This document shows, piece by piece, positions 18,086-26,496 of a DNA stretch of 64,000 nucleotides (positions are counted from its first letter, which is position 1; every line of letters starts with the position of its first letter). Source of the DNA: Affinundibacterium macrobrachii. Lineage in GTDB: Bacteria > Pseudomonadota > Gammaproteobacteria > Burkholderiales > Burkholderiaceae_D. Location: contig NZ_BMYT01000001.1 of assembly GCF_014652415.1 (NCBI RefSeq), forward strand, positions 248,001-312,000, read 5' to 3'. The notes beneath the pieces are model-generated. The model was not told the DNA's origin. It saw only the letters and a list, made by a program, of their open reading frames with translations, and searched no databases. Position numbers and translations under genes: made by a program.

Positions 18086-18694
18086 TTAGTCTTCTAATCC
18101 TTGGAAACAGACGCGTAGCATGTTTTCGACGATTGCATTGGTATCCATCTTGCTAAATCGCTGCAAATATTCAACCGCTGGATCACAGCTTCGTGCATAG
18201 TAACTAAACAGAATCACATCGGGGCTCAATTTGTTACTTAAGTCTCCATTTTTTTGCGCCGCAATGACCAGTTTTTCTAACTGAGAATTCAGTTTGATCA
18301 CTCTTCCGACATATTTCAAATTGCGCATCAGCATTTCGCGCACCGCATTACTTGTGGATGGTAAAAATGGCAAGCCACCATCAAGACGGACGCGAAGTGC
18401 CCATTCTAATAGCGCTGACAATTTTTCCTTTGCCGTATATTCCGCTGGAAATGATTCAAGCTGTGTGGTGGCGCCATCGAGTAAGCGAATCATTGCAGCA
18501 CCGACCAAATCTTCTTTGGACTTAAAGTGTTTGTATAGACTAGGTTTGGAAATACCAATCAAATTGGCAACATCGTCCATCGTCATTAAATCAAAGCCTT
18601 TGCTTGCAAGCACTGTGGTAGTAGCGTCAAGAATCGCATCTTCACGTAGACGAAAAGCTTGATCTTTAAAATTTAGTTTGCTAAAGATACTCAT
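18086..18694 (-). CDS. TetR/AcrR family transcriptional regulator
   Basis: A 202-residue one-component repressor-type regulator. The N-terminal DNA-binding domain is plain: LDATTTVLASKGFDLMTMDDVANLIG followed by the recognition helix region ISKPSLYKHFKSKEDLVGAAM (about residues 22-65). The C-terminal half is helical and should bind an unknown ligand. It is divergent from the lipid-modification gene set starting at 18919, and a perfect 14-bp palindrome lies 13 bases upstream of its ATG. The simplest reading is autoregulation plus control of the divergent operon. The effector cannot be guessed from sequence. Confidence 0.92.
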   Translation of the reverse strand: MSIFSKLNFKDQAFRLREDAILDATTTVLASKGFDLMTMDDVANLIGISKPSLYKHFKSKEDLVGAAMIRLLDGATTQLESFPAEYTAKEKLSALLEWALRVRLDGGLPFLPSTSNAVREMLMRNLKYVGRVIKLNSQLEKLVIAAQKNGDLSNKLSPDVILFSYYARSCDPAVEYLQRFSKMDTNAIVENMLRVCFQGLED

Positions 18695-18706
18695 AAGTAT
18701 TAATAT

Positions 18707-18720
18707 CTACCAATTGGTAG
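18707..18720. promoter_or_regulatory. Candidate TetR operator palindrome
   Basis: CTACCAATTGGTAG is a perfect 14-bp inverted repeat, the usual size and form for a TetR-family operator. It starts 13 bases beyond the regulator's ATG in the divergent intergenic region. A second AT-rich palindrome, TTAATATTAA, lies at 18740-18749. The functional assignment is inference from position and symmetry. Confidence 0.6.
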
Positions 18721-18918
18721 CGGTTTTTTCAAATCGGTATTAATATTAACACTGAAGTATATGTCACACAATGCTTTCAGGCCGGTCAATTTATAAAACC
18801 TGATTCGATAGCGAAATTGAAGTACTTAATTAGACGCTCAAAGTGTTCAACCAAGCGTGCAACTGAGGATTCAACTAAGCGACTAAACAAGCGTCCAAAT
18901 AATTTAGGAAATCGTGTA

Positions 18919-20211
18919 ATGCACAAAAAACAAAAAATCGCGGTGATCGGTGCGGGCATCTCAGGCCTAGCAAGCGCCTATTTTTTACAGCGCCAACATG
19001 ATGTAACTTTGTATGAAGCAAATACCTATTTAGGTGGACACACCAATACCGTCGAAATTGTTATTGACGGCAAAACTTTGGTCGTTGACACAGGATTTTT
19101 AGTTTTTAATGAAAAGACTTACCCTAACTTAATTGCCTTGTTTGCAGAATTAGGCATCGACAGTTACGGCACCGATATGTCTTTTGGCTTATCACTAAAT
19201 AATGGCGCACTAGAATGGGCCGGCACTAATCTCGATACCGTCTTCGCGCAAAGAAAAAACATTTTCTCTCCATCGTTTTTGGGCATGATTAAAGATATTC
19301 TGCGGTTTAATCGTGATGCTGAGAGTAATCTGCAACGAAGTTCTGAATCTGGAATCAGCTTAGGACAATTACTCGTCGATCAAAAATACAATGCTGCTTT
19401 TGCGAATCATTATTTGATACCGATGGCCGCAGCCATCTGGTCAAGTTCACCAAAGGACATCTTAGATTTCCCAGCACGAGCTTTTTTGCGGTTTTGTATC
19501 AATCACGCCTTACTCCAAGTGAATGACCGCCCACAGTGGCGCACTGTACAAAATGGTGCGCGCAGCTACGTCAGAAAAATCGCCGAAACTTTACAAGACA
19601 TTCGGCTCAATAGCCCTGTGAGTTCAGTAACACGTAATGATCAAGGTGTTGTGGTTACCAGCAATGGTAATTCCGAAGAATTTGATCAAGTCATTTTTGC
19701 GACGCATGCACCAGATACACTGCGTATGCTAGCTGACGCGAGCGCGGCCGAATTGGCATTGCTATCGAAAGTACGCTATCAGCCAAATACCGCTTATTTG
19801 CATACAGACAGCACTCTATTGCCACGATCCAAGAAGGTTTGGAGCGCATGGAATTACATTGGAACTAGTGCAGACGCCAGTTCAGCTACAGGTTCGCCCC
19901 AATCTGTTTGTGTTAGCTACTTACTCAATCAGTTGCAACGTCTCGATACGGAAACACCTGTGATTGTGACCTTGAATCCAACTCATCAACCGCGGCAAGA
20001 ATCAGTATTTGCGCAATTTGAATATGACCATCCCGTGTTTGATCAAAGCGCGATCGACAGCCAAACAAATTTATCCAGCATACAAGGTACTAACAAAACT
20101 TGGTTTGCCGGTGCTTGGACCGGCTATGGTTTTCACGAAGACGGATTGAAATCGGCATTACGTGTGGTGAAGCAATTTGATCTGAGTCCTGTTTGGGCTC
20201 GCATCGACTAA
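18919..20211 (+). CDS. NAD(P)/FAD-dependent oxidoreductase (amine-oxidase fold, COG2907 type)
   Basis: A flavoprotein of 430 residues opening with the dinucleotide-binding motif KIAVIGAGISGLASAYFL, then YEANTYLGGHTNTVEI and VDTGFLVFNEKTYPNL, typical of the COG2907 branch. The C-terminus carries FAGAWTGYGFHEDGLKSALRV for FAD contact. The frame extends upstream to a TTG at 18817, but I chose the ATG at 18919, which has AGGA about ten bases before it and starts the family-like sequence. It is the first gene of the set transcribed away from the TetR gene; homologues next to DUF1365 and Cfa-like genes act on membrane acyl chains, so desaturase or oxidase chemistry on phospholipids is plausible. 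Confidence 0.88.
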   Translation: MHKKQKIAVIGAGISGLASAYFLQRQHDVTLYEANTYLGGHTNTVEIVIDGKTLVVDTGFLVFNEKTYPNLIALFAELGIDSYGTDMSFGLSLNNGALEWAGTNLDTVFAQRKNIFSPSFLGMIKDILRFNRDAESNLQRSSESGISLGQLLVDQKYNAAFANHYLIPMAAAIWSSSPKDILDFPARAFLRFCINHALLQVNDRPQWRTVQNGARSYVRKIAETLQDIRLNSPVSSVTRNDQGVVVTSNGNSEEFDQVIFATHAPDTLRMLADASAAELALLSKVRYQPNTAYLHTDSTLLPRSKKVWSAWNYIGTSADASSATGSPQSVCVSYLLNQLQRLDTETPVIVTLNPTHQPRQESVFAQFEYDHPVFDQSAIDSQTNLSSIQGTNKTWFAGAWTGYGFHEDGLKSALRVVKQFDLSPVWARID

Positions 20212-20250
20212 TCGAAAATCAAGCAAACATAACGCAAACAAAGATAAACA

Positions 20251-21051
20251 ATGGCATCGACACTAGTCAACGCTTTAGTAATGCACCAACGACTACGACC
20301 AGTCAAGCATCGCTTCGTCTATCCAGTTTTTATGCTGAAGCTGGATATCGATGCACTAAGTGACATGTCGAAAGACCTTCCCAACAGCGCAATATTTGGC
20401 ATCAATTGCTGGCGTCCAATATCGATTCATACTAAAGATTACGGCCCACGTGATGGCTCTAATTTGAAGGTCTGGATACAAAGTATTCTGAATAGGCATC
20501 AGGTACCAGAGATAGAAAAAATTGAGTTGCTGAGTTTTCCAAGAGTATTTGGTTATGCCTTTAACCCTATTAGCATTTGGTACTGCTATGACAAGCAATC
20601 ACAACTTCGCGCCGTATTGGCAGAGGTGAATAACACTTTTGGTGAGCATCACTTTTATTTATTACAAGCTGCAGAACATGGTGTGATCGATACCAACACA
20701 GAATTGGTGAGTACCAAAATGATGCATGTCTCTCCATTTTGCGAAGTAAAAGGACATTATCAATTTAAGTTCGCCGAAACCTCGAATAAATTGAAAGTAC
20801 ATATCGATTATCACGATGACCAAGCTACATTGCTGCAAACCGCCATCATCGGAAAAATGCAGCAACTTACATCTGGCAATTTATTAAAGGCGCTCTGCAA
20901 GCAACCTCTACTTACATTTGGTGTGTTCTACCGCATCCATTGGCACGCCCTAATCCTGTGGTTGAAGAAAGTCCCATTTCACCGTCAGGTCCATTTCACC
21001 AATCAACAAGTTTCGACTGGCACAACAATAAAACAGGAGCAGATTAAATGA
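20251..21051 (+). CDS. DUF1365 domain-containing protein
   Basis: A 266-residue protein of the DUF1365 family (COG3496). It shows the family's start (LVNALVMHQRLRPVKHRF, YPVFMLKLDID) and the core LLSFPRVFGYAFNPISIWYCYD with FGEHHFYLL following. There is no signal peptide and at most one weakly hydrophobic stretch. The molecular function is not established to my knowledge, but it almost always sits between the FAD oxidoreductase and the Cfa-like methyltransferase, as here. The stop overlaps the next start by four bases (ATGA). Confidence 0.9.
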   Translation: MASTLVNALVMHQRLRPVKHRFVYPVFMLKLDIDALSDMSKDLPNSAIFGINCWRPISIHTKDYGPRDGSNLKVWIQSILNRHQVPEIEKIELLSFPRVFGYAFNPISIWYCYDKQSQLRAVLAEVNNTFGEHHFYLLQAAEHGVIDTNTELVSTKMMHVSPFCEVKGHYQFKFAETSNKLKVHIDYHDDQATLLQTAIIGKMQQLTSGNLLKALCKQPLLTFGVFYRIHWHALILWLKKVPFHRQVHFTNQQVSTGTTIKQEQIK

Positions 21052-22289
21052 GTTCAATTCAAACCACCTCAAGTGCAATGACGAACAATTCGAATGCGAT
21101 GAAGACAACTACGATGCCGGCGAGTGCCCAATTGTTTATTCGCATGCTCAATAAAATCAAGCATGGCAATCTCCATCTAGTTACACCGAGTGGCGATGTA
21201 TTGAAATTCGGTGATCAACAACTTTCTCAGTCAGTTATTTTGACGATTCACGATTGGCAAGCCTGCCGAAAAATTCTGCAAGGCGGCGATATAGGATTCG
21301 CGGAATGCTATGAAGCAGGCTGGATTAGCACGAGCGCTTTAACTGCTCTACTTCGCTTAGCAATTCAAAACGAAAACGCCTTGGACAAGGCGATATTTGG
21401 TGGCAAATTAATGGGGCTGTGGTACAAACTCAAACACTTATTACGCCCTAATACACGCAAAGGTAGCCGCAAAAACATCCATGCGCACTACGACATAGGC
21501 AATTCCTTTTATCAATTATGGTTGGACGCAAGTTGGACTTATTCTAGTGCGATTTTTTACGGTGATTACGACATCAGCTTGCAAGAAGCGCAGTACCGCA
21601 AATATCAGCGCATTATCGATGTGCTAGGTTTAAAAGCGGGAGATCGTGTTTTAGAAATTGGTTGCGGTTGGGGTGGGTTTGCAGAACACGCCTCGGCACG
21701 CGGGATTCATGTGCACGGCGTAACTATCTCGCCATCACAACTAGAGATTGCAGAACAAAGAATCCAACAAGCGCAGCGACAAGATTTAGTCAAATTGGAG
21801 TTGTGTGATTATCGTGATTTGAACGGCAGCTATGACGCGATCGTTTCGATCGAAATGTTTGAAGCAGTTGGTGAAGAATATTGGCCAACTTATTTTAAAA
21901 CTGTGAATCAACGTCTGAAGCCAGGTGGCAAGGCCCTTATACAAACTATTACGATTGACGAAGCGCGCTTTGAACGCTATCGCAGCGGCACGGATTTCAT
22001 TCAACAATATATTTTCCCTGGCGGCATGCTGCCAAGCCCACCTCGCTTTTTGCAACTCGCACAGCAGCATGGTTTGCAAACGCGCGATCAGTATGCATTT
22101 GGCAAAGATTATGCAGAAACTTTGCGTCGCTGGAACCACGATTTTGAAAACAACATCGACGGTATTCATGGCATGGGTTTTGGCACCGCGTTCCAACGAA
22201 TCTGGCAACTCTATTTCTCGTATTGCGAAGCGGGCTTTGATGAGGGTCGTACCGATGTTTATCAATTCTTATTACAGAAGAGTTCATGA
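21048..22289 (+). CDS. Cfa-like SAM-dependent fatty-acyl methyltransferase
   Basis: A 413-residue enzyme of the cyclopropane-fatty-acyl-phospholipid synthase family, expected to methylate unsaturated acyl chains of membrane lipids. SAM site VLEIGCGWGGFAEHA (about 201-215); acyl-site region HYDIGNSFYQLWLD. Compared with the bicarbonate site of E. coli Cfa, Glu272, Ile301 and Tyr355 are kept, but Cys139 is replaced by Ser167 and His266 by Gln299. That fits the paralogues in FAD/DUF1365 clusters that form methylated or furan-type fatty acids better than a true cyclopropane synthase (inference). Overlaps both neighbours by four bases. Confidence 0.92.
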   Translation: MSSIQTTSSAMTNNSNAMKTTTMPASAQLFIRMLNKIKHGNLHLVTPSGDVLKFGDQQLSQSVILTIHDWQACRKILQGGDIGFAECYEAGWISTSALTALLRLAIQNENALDKAIFGGKLMGLWYKLKHLLRPNTRKGSRKNIHAHYDIGNSFYQLWLDASWTYSSAIFYGDYDISLQEAQYRKYQRIIDVLGLKAGDRVLEIGCGWGGFAEHASARGIHVHGVTISPSQLEIAEQRIQQAQRQDLVKLELCDYRDLNGSYDAIVSIEMFEAVGEEYWPTYFKTVNQRLKPGGKALIQTITIDEARFERYRSGTDFIQQYIFPGGMLPSPPRFLQLAQQHGLQTRDQYAFGKDYAETLRRWNHDFENNIDGIHGMGFGTAFQRIWQLYFSYCEAGFDEGRTDVYQFLLQKSS

Positions 22290-22858
22290 TGCGTAACTAC
22301 TTGTCGATGCTTTTTTTAAGCTCAACACTACTCTGCTGCGCAGCCGCGCAGGCACAAGTGTGGAAGCAACATTTACCACAAGCAAAAATGCTTGGTGGTG
22401 GAGAATTCCGCTGGTGGGGATTCTCAATCTATACCGCGAGAATCTGGCAGCAAACCCCAAATAAAGAGGGCGGACTTGATCAAAACGCGAGTTTTGCTCT
22501 AGAGATTACGTATAACAAATCAATTAGTCGCGAGCGATTTGTCGATTCCAGCATCGATGAAATCAAACGTTTACACGGCGATAAATTTAATTCGGACAAA
22601 TTAAAATTGTGGCGCCAATACATGGAAAAAGCCTTTATCGACGTAAAGTCCGGTGACCAATTAATCGGCGTTTATTTACCCGGAACTGGCTGTCGTTTTT
22701 ATAGCCAACAAACATTATTAGCAGAAATCCCTGATGAGTCTTTTGCGAATGCTTTCTTCTCGATTTGGTTAGACCCACGTACCAAAGACAATAACTTGCG
22801 CCAACAATTACTGGGCAATAATAAATCTTCAGCTGCGATCACGGGTCCATCAATGTGA
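22286..22858 (+). CDS. Chalcone isomerase-like family protein, exported
   Basis: A 190-residue protein with a clear Sec signal (MMRNYLSMLFLSSTLLCCAAAQAQ, cleavage probably after AQA) and a chalcone-isomerase-like fold: KMLGGGEFRWWGFSIYTARIW, LEITYNKSISRERFVDSS, GVYLPGTGCRFYSQ and FFSIWLDPRT. In bacteria this fold usually binds fatty acids rather than flavonoids, which suits the surrounding lipid genes. Periplasmic location is predicted. It starts inside the methyltransferase stop (ATGATG), and its stop overlaps the GTG start of the next gene, indicating one translationally coupled operon. Confidence 0.87.
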   Translation: MMRNYLSMLFLSSTLLCCAAAQAQVWKQHLPQAKMLGGGEFRWWGFSIYTARIWQQTPNKEGGLDQNASFALEITYNKSISRERFVDSSIDEIKRLHGDKFNSDKLKLWRQYMEKAFIDVKSGDQLIGVYLPGTGCRFYSQQTLLAEIPDESFANAFFSIWLDPRTKDNNLRQQLLGNNKSSAAITGPSM

Positions 22859-24162
22859 AATCCAATGCGAAAACCAAAGTGAAAACTTCTGCGCTGATTT
22901 TTTATGGATTGTTAGGACTGCCATTAGCCATGGCTGCCTTGCCCGTGTATGTGCAAATTCCGAACTACTACACTGCGCAGTTAGGTTTACCACTGGCGAC
23001 TACGGGTTTGGTATTATTTTTCGCCCGCATGTTTGACACGGTACAAGATCCATTCATCGGACAACTTGTTGATAAATTTGGCTCCAGCAATCGTAGTTGG
23101 ATCGTTATCTCAGCCGCTTTACTCTGCCTAACTTTCGCGGGGCTGTGGTTGCCGCCCGCATTTGCGCGTGATTCCACTACCCTCTTATTGATCTGGTTAG
23201 GCGTCATGCTAAGCCTTGCCTACACTGCGCACAGTATGCTCAATATCGCCTACTTGGCATGGGGTTCTAGCCTTGAGAATCCGAGCGCAACTAACGATAG
23301 TCAGCAAGACACGGCATATCATCAATTGCTTGGTGCATCGGCTTGGCGCGAAGCATTTGGCATGATCGGCGTCATCCTCGCGAGTATCATCCCGAGCTGG
23401 ATTATTCTGCAAGACAAGAGCAGCGCCACAACGCAATTAAGTCAATATGCAATCGGTTTTACCGTCTTAGTCGTGATCGCCATTTGTGCCTTGTTGATAG
23501 GTGCCGCCAGACCTTTGTGTCGCAGTGTTCATGCAGTCATTGCATTAAGCACCTTACTCAAAAATGCCCAGTTCGTCGCACTATTGCGTATCTATTTCTT
23601 CAACTCTTTATCGGTTGCGATTCCCGCTAGTTTGATCCTGTTTTTTATTAATGACAGAATTCAAGCGCCTGAAAAAACTGCCCTCTTTTTATCTTCGTAT
23701 TTTATCGCTGGCGCTTGTGGTTTGCCCTTATGGGTCAAATTGGCGAAACGTATTGGTGCGCAACTTTCATGGCAATTGGGCATGTTGATTGCCGTACTAA
23801 GTTTTGTCAGTGCGAGCTTGCTTGGAGCTGGCGATGGCTATGTTTTCTTGTTAGTTTGCATTGCTTCAGGATTGGCACTTGGTGCTGATTTAGCCTTGCC
23901 ACCAGTTTTACTCACGGTGGTTGTCAACGACAAACAAAATATGGGCGCCTATTTTGGTCTTTGGTCATTGATAGGAAAATTTACTTTGGCGTTAGCTGGA
24001 TTGAGCTTATCGCTTCTTGCTCTACTCAACTATCAACCAAACCAAGTTAATCAAACAAATGGTTTGTTGGCATTAACTTTTACCTATGCGGTTCTCCCCT
24101 GCGCTTTCAAATTGATCGCGCTCTTTTTACTTCGTCATTTTTCTAAGAGCATTTCATCATGA
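22855..24162 (+). CDS. GPH/MFS-type transporter (COG2211)
   Basis: A 435-residue integral membrane carrier with about 12 hydrophobic helices. Features of the glycoside-pentoside-hexuronide branch are visible: PVYVQIPNYYTAQLGLPLATTG, FARMFDTVQDPFIGQLVDKFG in the first cytoplasmic loop region, and LAYTAHSMLNIAYLAWGSSL. GTG start overlapping the previous stop; the next gene overlaps its stop by four bases. The family name suggests sugars, but this clade sits in lipid-modification clusters, so the substrate is unknown. Confidence 0.85.
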   Translation: MKSNAKTKVKTSALIFYGLLGLPLAMAALPVYVQIPNYYTAQLGLPLATTGLVLFFARMFDTVQDPFIGQLVDKFGSSNRSWIVISAALLCLTFAGLWLPPAFARDSTTLLLIWLGVMLSLAYTAHSMLNIAYLAWGSSLENPSATNDSQQDTAYHQLLGASAWREAFGMIGVILASIIPSWIILQDKSSATTQLSQYAIGFTVLVVIAICALLIGAARPLCRSVHAVIALSTLLKNAQFVALLRIYFFNSLSVAIPASLILFFINDRIQAPEKTALFLSSYFIAGACGLPLWVKLAKRIGAQLSWQLGMLIAVLSFVSASLLGAGDGYVFLLVCIASGLALGADLALPPVLLTVVVNDKQNMGAYFGLWSLIGKFTLALAGLSLSLLALLNYQPNQVNQTNGLLALTFTYAVLPCAFKLIALFLLRHFSKSISS

Positions 24163-24698
24163 TCAAAAAAATTCTATTCGCCCTTGGCGCAGTGTCATTC
24201 ACTTTCTTTCTCAGCGCCTGTGCGATCACCGATGTGAATCACTATAAAGACGTTAAACCGCAACTAGACTTAGAAAAATTCTTCCTCGGCACAACCGATG
24301 CATGGGGCATGTTTCAACAAAGGAATGGTGCAGTCGTCAAACGTTTTCATGTCGTCATCGACACCAAAAAAATTGGTGACGAGTTAGTTCTCGATGAGCG
24401 TTTCGTATATGACGATGGCAGCAAACAACAACGCATTTGGCGCTTACGTAAAAATGCCGATGGTCGCTGGGTCGGCAAGGCAGACGACGTGAAAGGCGAT
24501 GCCCAAGGCGAGCTTGCTGGTAACGCCTTCAAATGGCAATACGCTTTACTGTTACCAGTCGATGGCAGTGTATATGAAATGGCGATGGACGATTGGATGT
24601 ATCTGATCGATGAAAACACCATGGTCAATCGCGCCAAAATGAGCAAGTTCGGTTTTGAAGTGGGTGAAGTCACTTTATTTTTCCGTCGGAGAGGATGA
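24159..24698 (+). CDS. DUF3833 family lipoprotein
   Basis: A 179-residue protein with a lipoprotein signal: hydrophobic segment ALGAVSFTFFLSAC, lipobox LSAC, lipidated Cys at about residue 21. The mature part carries the family features: DLEKFFLGTTDAWGMFQQRNG, FVYDDGSKQQRIWRL, and a C-terminal FGFEVGEVTLFFRRR. Likely anchored in the outer membrane facing the periplasm. Function unknown, but it travels with the Cfa-like/chalcone-isomerase gene set. It overlaps both neighbours by four bases. Confidence 0.9.
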   Translation: MIKKILFALGAVSFTFFLSACAITDVNHYKDVKPQLDLEKFFLGTTDAWGMFQQRNGAVVKRFHVVIDTKKIGDELVLDERFVYDDGSKQQRIWRLRKNADGRWVGKADDVKGDAQGELAGNAFKWQYALLLPVDGSVYEMAMDDWMYLIDENTMVNRAKMSKFGFEVGEVTLFFRRRG

Positions 24699-25489
24699 TG
24701 CGACTCCCTTTCTTACAACCACTTAATCGACCGATTGGGGATTGGCACGACCAAACTATTTGGATTATCGGTGCCTCTAGTGGAATCGGTGCTGCACTGG
24801 CAAAGTCTTTGCTAAAGCTAGGTGCTCACGTGATCTTATCTGCACGTCGCCAGCACCATCTTGGTTTGGTGGCAAATGATCATCCACATGCGCATGTATT
24901 GGCGTTTGATGTTGCAGATCAAAATAGCTGGCGTGAAGCTCAATCACAGTTGCGAGAAAAATATCCCAAGATTGATCTAGTGATTTTTTGCGCAGCCAAA
25001 TATCAACCAGAACGCACTTGGGAAGTGAATGCTAATGATGCCGCTGATACCCTTAAAATTAATCTAACAAGTGTTTATCATGGATTGGAAACTGTTTTAC
25101 CAAACATGCTTCAACAAGGCGCAGGCGGCATCGCGATTCTGGCCAGTGTAGCTGGTTATCTTGGTTTACCGAATGCCAGTGTGTATGGCCCGAGCAAGGC
25201 CGCACTGATTAATTTAACTGAATTGTTATACAGCGACTTGCACGAAAAAAATATCAACGTCTATTTGGTGAATCCTGGATTTGTCAGTACCGACCTTACC
25301 AGTAAAAATGATTTCACCATGCCCGCCTTACAAACGCCGGAACAAGCATCGAAAGCGATACTCGACGGCATCGCAAATGGCGACTTTGAAATCCATTTCC
25401 CTAAACGTTTCACGATGGGACTGAAATTAATGCAGATGCTGCCTTATCGTTTGCGCTTTGCTTTGATACGGCGCTTTGTGATCGCGTAA
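24695..25489 (+). CDS. Short-chain dehydrogenase/reductase
   Basis: A classical SDR of 264 residues. Cofactor motif WIIGASSGIGAALAKSL, then the catalytic Ser region AILASVAGYLGLPNASVYG with the Tyr/Lys pair in VYGPSKAAL, and NPGFVSTDLT. The C-terminus is basic and hydrophobic (MGLKLMQMLPYRLRFALIRRF), possibly membrane-associating. It overlaps the DUF3833 stop, and the following NTF2-like gene is close. Probably reduces or oxidises a carbonyl/hydroxyl on a lipid intermediate, but that is inferred from neighbours only. Confidence 0.9.
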   Translation: MMRLPFLQPLNRPIGDWHDQTIWIIGASSGIGAALAKSLLKLGAHVILSARRQHHLGLVANDHPHAHVLAFDVADQNSWREAQSQLREKYPKIDLVIFCAAKYQPERTWEVNANDAADTLKINLTSVYHGLETVLPNMLQQGAGGIAILASVAGYLGLPNASVYGPSKAALINLTELLYSDLHEKNINVYLVNPGFVSTDLTSKNDFTMPALQTPEQASKAILDGIANGDFEIHFPKRFTMGLKLMQMLPYRLRFALIRRFVIA

Positions 25490-25547
25490 CTTGCAAGCTG
25501 AGATAATTCGCTTAGATCACGAATCAATACCTTTCTATAGACGCATA

Positions 25548-25973
25548 ATGACTACACCACAAGTACAAAACATCATGGCTTGGTATGCAAATTTGAGCCC
25601 GACTAGCTTACAAGATATCGCCAAATATTATGCTGATGACGCACGATTTAAAGACCCCTTCAACGAGGTTCAAGGGCTTAAAGCTATTCAAGCGATTTTT
25701 GAGCACATGTTCGCCACCACGCAGTATCCGAAGTTCATATTTGAAGAGGTAATCGAGCAAGAGTCCAAAGTCTTCCTCACCTGGCAATTTCACTTTGGCT
25801 TACGCGGCAAAAGCTATATCGTCAAAGGTGGCTCTATGCTGACTTTTAATGCGCAAGGCTTGATTATCGATCACCGCGATTATTGGGACGCTGCTGAAGA
25901 GTTATGGGAAAAATTACCTATCGTAGGCGGTTTGGTTGGCTGGTTGCGGCGACGATTCAAGGTATCTACTTAA
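25548..25973 (+). CDS. NTF2-like (SnoaL fold) protein
   Basis: A 141-residue protein of the nuclear transport factor 2 superfamily, a cone-shaped fold used as a small-molecule enzyme or binding domain. Visible family elements are LQDIAKYYADDARFKDPFNEVQG and VKGGSMLTFNAQGLIIDHRDYWD. The frame stays open back to a TTG at 25491, directly after the SDR stop. I preferred the ATG at 25548 because family similarity starts near there; neither start has a convincing SD. Last gene of the cluster, followed by a short AT-rich gap and a convergent gene. Confidence 0.82.
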   Translation: MTTPQVQNIMAWYANLSPTSLQDIAKYYADDARFKDPFNEVQGLKAIQAIFEHMFATTQYPKFIFEEVIEQESKVFLTWQFHFGLRGKSYIVKGGSMLTFNAQGLIIDHRDYWDAAEELWEKLPIVGGLVGWLRRRFKVST

Positions 25974-26082
25974 TACCTAAATGTATACTTAACCACGTAA
26001 GACAGAACACAGATATATTTTATCTATAGTAGATACGCCAGCAAAATTTACAATTATCTTATAGATCGAATAGTTACTGATT

Positions 26083-26496
26083 CTACGCCAATTGATTCAC
26101 CCACAATCTTGCGTCGCCCCAACCGATAAGATAGTCGTGATGATTAAAACAAACTAGGTAATTAAACGCGATATCGGCCACATAAAATTCAAATGGCGGA
26201 CACTCTTGCAGAATCAACATTAAATCCTTGCCGCTACCAAGCCTCCAAACTACGGAGGCACTTGCTGTAATCAATAAACAATTTTCAATTCCAACAAAGA
26301 ACGGTATTAACTTCCACCCATCAGGATTCAAAATTCCATCGGGAGCATCAAGTTTGTCCCACGGTGATTCTGAGCAAAGGTCTACATTTAATCGATCGCG
26401 CAAACAAATAACTATGCTTTCTCGCTCATTTGCATCCAACTCTTTAGCGGACACACCTGTTGCTGCCACAGCGTCTACGATCGCCCCTTCTATCAT
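26083..26496 (-). CDS. Uncharacterised protein, possibly DUF6756-like
   Basis: A 137-residue soluble protein I cannot assign with confidence. The C-terminal half has YLVCFNHHDYLIGWGD, which resembles small uncharacterised families (DUF6756-like) that I recall only loosely. The N-terminal half is acidic and helical (GVSAKELDANERESIVICL). The frame reaches back to a TTG at 26502, but an ATG at 26496 overlaps the upstream stop as ATGA, so I used that. It is therefore coupled to the acyltransferase fusion. No signal peptide or transmembrane segment. Confidence 0.65.
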   Translation of the reverse strand: MIEGAIVDAVAATGVSAKELDANERESIVICLRDRLNVDLCSESPWDKLDAPDGILNPDGWKLIPFFVGIENCLLITASASVVWRLGSGKDLMLILQECPPFEFYVADIAFNYLVCFNHHDYLIGWGDARLWVNQLA

